DNA from: Brachypodium distachyon
Lineage: Eukaryota; Streptophyta; Magnoliopsida; Poales; Poaceae
Direction: 5' to 3'
NCBI RefSeq assembly: GCF_000005505.3
Contig: NC_016132.3
Span: 30,890,914-30,954,913, forward strand
DNA: 64,000 bases
The notes below the pieces were generated by a model. The model was not told the DNA's origin, did not search any database, and saw only the letters and a list, made by a program, of their open reading frames with translations. Both the position numbers and the translations under genes were made by a program. Numbering within the stretch: position 1 is the first letter of the stretch; each line of letters opens with the position of its first letter. This document shows, in pieces, positions 62,000 to 64,000 of the stretch.

Positions 62000-62270
62000 T
62001 TAACACAACTTAGAATTAATGCACATTTCTTCTTACATTTAAAACATGAGATTCTTTGAATATTAATCACAAATATTTTGCCTACTAAAACGCGATCATC
62101 AATTTTCACAGAAAAACAAATAAATTTGGTTTTCGCGTAACACAACTTAGAATTAATGCACATTTCTTCTTACACTTAAAACTGAGATTCTTTAAATATT
62201 AATCACAAATAATTTGCCTACTAAAACGCGATCATCAATTTTTCACAGAAAACAAATAAATTTGGTAACA
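62000..62270. repeat. Tandem duplication, ~137 bp unit
   Basis: TAACACAACTTAGAATTAAT starts at 62,001 and 62,138. Both units continue through CTACTAAAACGCGATCATC and ACAAATAAATTTGG with small indels. Confidence 0.92.
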
Positions 62271-62297
62271 TACGAACTTTTCAAGTTGACCAAGATT

Positions 62298-62486
62298 ACA
62301 GTGTCTAGACATTTTGTAGACATTTTGTAGCTCTGAATGCTACATGTCAAATTGTCTAGATATTTTGGTGATCTGAATGTAGCTCTGAATAAATTGTCTA
62401 GATATTTTGGTGATCTGAATGTAGCTCTGAATGCTACATGTCAAATTGTCTAGATATTTTGGTGATCTGAATGCTACATTCGCCGC
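62298..62486. repeat. Short tandem repeat array, 42-52 bp units
   Basis: ATTGTCTAGATATTTTGGTG starts at 62,351, 62,393 and 62,445, each followed by ATCTGAATG. A diverged unit precedes them. Confidence 0.85.
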
Positions 62487-64000
62487 GCCGTTGTCTGGCA
62501 GCTTGTAATATGAGACTGATTTTGGAGGCTGCCTTCTTGTTAGCATGGATTTTGGAGACTGGTTATCTTACTAAAAAATCAAGACATCAACTACTTGGGA
62601 CATTCATACATTATTACACAGCAACTGCCCCAAACCTCCAAATAGCATGGACATTCGCGCTTGCACATCGTTTTTGAGAAAAAAACAATATTTTGCTAGA
62701 TGATGCGACTTATATTGCTGAATTATTGTGCATGGCTCACTTTAGAAAACAAAAGTGAAAGATGAAGGGAGGTGAGCCTTCCTATAAGTAGAGAATTACA
62801 ACTAAACTTGGAGAGCCCACGTCTAGCGACGCGTTCGCTGAAAGTTGTTGAAGCTCCATTGGGTTGACAAGAGGTGAGCAACACCCGGATCCAGCGGCGG
62901 CGCCTCCGTGGTTCTGGACACCTCAGCCGACCGGTCGCACTTGCACTCTTCTGCTCTTTAATCATTCCCTCAAGGGCTGATCCCATATTCGTCCTCTCGA
63001 TTCATTTTGGTACTCACACGTAAGTTTCCCAGCCATGTCTTGTCATGTAAATTCAGAACTCTCACCAACAAAATCAGATTCCTAATAAAAAAATTGTTTT
63101 GACACATTAGAAAATGAGAAGATTGTCAGAAAAACATGGAGGTGAATGCTCCAAGAGTTGTATGCCAGAAAGGCCTACTAAAAATAGGCAACAAAATACA
63201 ACCCTATTTGGGCGAACACCGCAACAGGTAAACAGTCCCAAAAACGATCCGCCCGCCCGCACGCACCCGCCCACACGCGCCTATCTGATCGTGGCCCATC
63301 GCGACGACCTCGGCCCACAAGCAGTGTCAAGGAAACGCTCGCATCCCGTGAAAACGACCACGCCATCCTGCCGCAAAACTCATTAAAATAAAAGCGAAAA
63401 CTCAACTGCGCATCCGTGGAGCGACGACAGGCCGAATAACTCCTCGATTTAGGAGATGTATCTTATGTATGAACCTCTTGCCATTTTGTATTGTTCGCGG
63501 TCGTTCTGCAATTGCTTTCCTTAGTTATTACGGCTATGACAAGTATTCCGTTGCAACGCACGGACAGTTTACTAGTGAATTTTCAGAAACCACACCGTCA
63601 ATTATCAAACCACCCCCACATGACAAAACAGGGATTACTTCGCACATTTATCCATCTATCTCTATCTCCACATATATGGATCTCCACCAGACGACGGGCC
63701 TCTCTAAATATGCGAGCTTTCGGCTTGAGTCTAATCTCGTGGAGGATTAGAAGGATGAGAGAGAGTTGGCGATCTTGCTCTATCTCCCCCGACGAGAAGA
63801 GGAAAAAGAGCTCCACCAGGCAAGAAGAGTGTCAGTGATAGCGGGGTTCAGATCCTGGAAATTCAACTGCAAAAAAGACAAAACTAGATAGATCTCAAAA
63901 CGAGCATTGGATAATTAAGTAGACGATCAATCGTCTTGAGCTCTTTATAGCATCCTCAGCCAGGCCTTTATAGAGGCGACGTTCACCCATCCAGCATCGA

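Larger units (their letters stand above)
61794..63576. mobile_element. Possible small non-autonomous transposon (weak)
   Basis: The left end reads ACTAGCCGGGTACGCGCGC. The right end, reversed, reads ACTAGTAAACTGTCCGTGCG. The GTTGCAACGCACGG motif at the right end is common near repeat ends in grass DNA (from memory). No coding region and no clear flanking duplication were found, so the class is unassigned. Confidence 0.25.
60856..64000. other. Right flank, AT-rich, no gene recognised
   Basis: No open frame here matches a family I know. The longest (62,723-62,986 minus, 63,114-63,386 plus, 63,491-63,838 plus) are short, unlinked and without motifs. The stretch holds several local tandem duplications, listed separately, and motifs at 61,794 and 63,549 that may be ends of a small transposon. 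Confidence 0.5.

Noticed and set aside
62723..62986. Possible small host gene on the minus strand
   Set aside because: 87 codons, basic low-complexity stretch, no motif, no splice or promoter context that I can support.
63114..63838. Short plus-strand frames near the right edge
   Set aside because: Overlapping frames without motifs in AT-rich DNA. No family recognised.
1..64000. tRNA, rRNA, riboswitch or bacterial-type terminator
   Set aside because: None seen. The only tRNA-related sites are the primer-binding sites next to the LTRs.

Overview
The window looks like intergenic DNA from a large plant genome, most likely a grass (Poaceae). This is inferred from Ty3/gypsy families with the domain order and antisense gene of the plant Tat lineage, and from Tekay/Del-type LTRs that begin TGTAACATCCC. 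I found no confident host gene, rRNA, tRNA, CRISPR array or bacterial-style operon. About 61 of the 64 kb can be assigned to LTR retrotransposons nested in one another. Every coding region is broken or is only an open fragment of a broken polyprotein.

Left stack (1-21,670). Element A (minus strand, cut by the window start, 5' LTR 7,814-8,782) sits inside the integrase of element B (minus, 5' LTR 14,263-15,238). B sits inside a Tekay-type LTR fragment, T1 (15,239-17,190). T1 sits inside E1, a minus-strand Tat-type element of a second family (LTR 21,296-21,572). E1 has kept gag and part of its protease but lost RT, RNase H and integrase.

Right stack (21,670-60,855). E2 is a plus-strand relative of E1 (3' LTR 60,369-60,855). 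A 2.3 kb solo LTR lies in its antisense gene (23,473-25,765). A 31.5 kb block lies in its 3' tandem-repeat region (28,352-59,859), flanked by the 5 bp duplication AGATA. That block is element D. Near the right end of its 5' LTR, D received element C (29,131-46,335). C received a Tekay-type element, T2 (29,341 to about 34,485). D's RNase H/integrase region also holds a 3.7 kb solo LTR, T3 (50,152-53,870), with a perfect CCCCT duplication.

A-D are one Tat-type superfamily: gag, protease, RT, RNase H, a second archaeal-type RNase H and integrase on the element strand. After pol comes a non-coding region with an internal TATA-like site, then a gene on the OPPOSITE strand reading back from near the 3' LTR. 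That antisense gene, also present in E1 and E2, has short GT-AG introns at conserved positions and, in C and D, a VIDLT motif of the SUMO-interaction type. A UAG codon lies at the same place between the protease segment and RT in three of four copies.

The right flank (60,856-64,000) is AT-rich, rich in local tandem duplications, and contains no gene I can support. All sites were read by eye, so boundaries described as approximate may be off by tens of bases.
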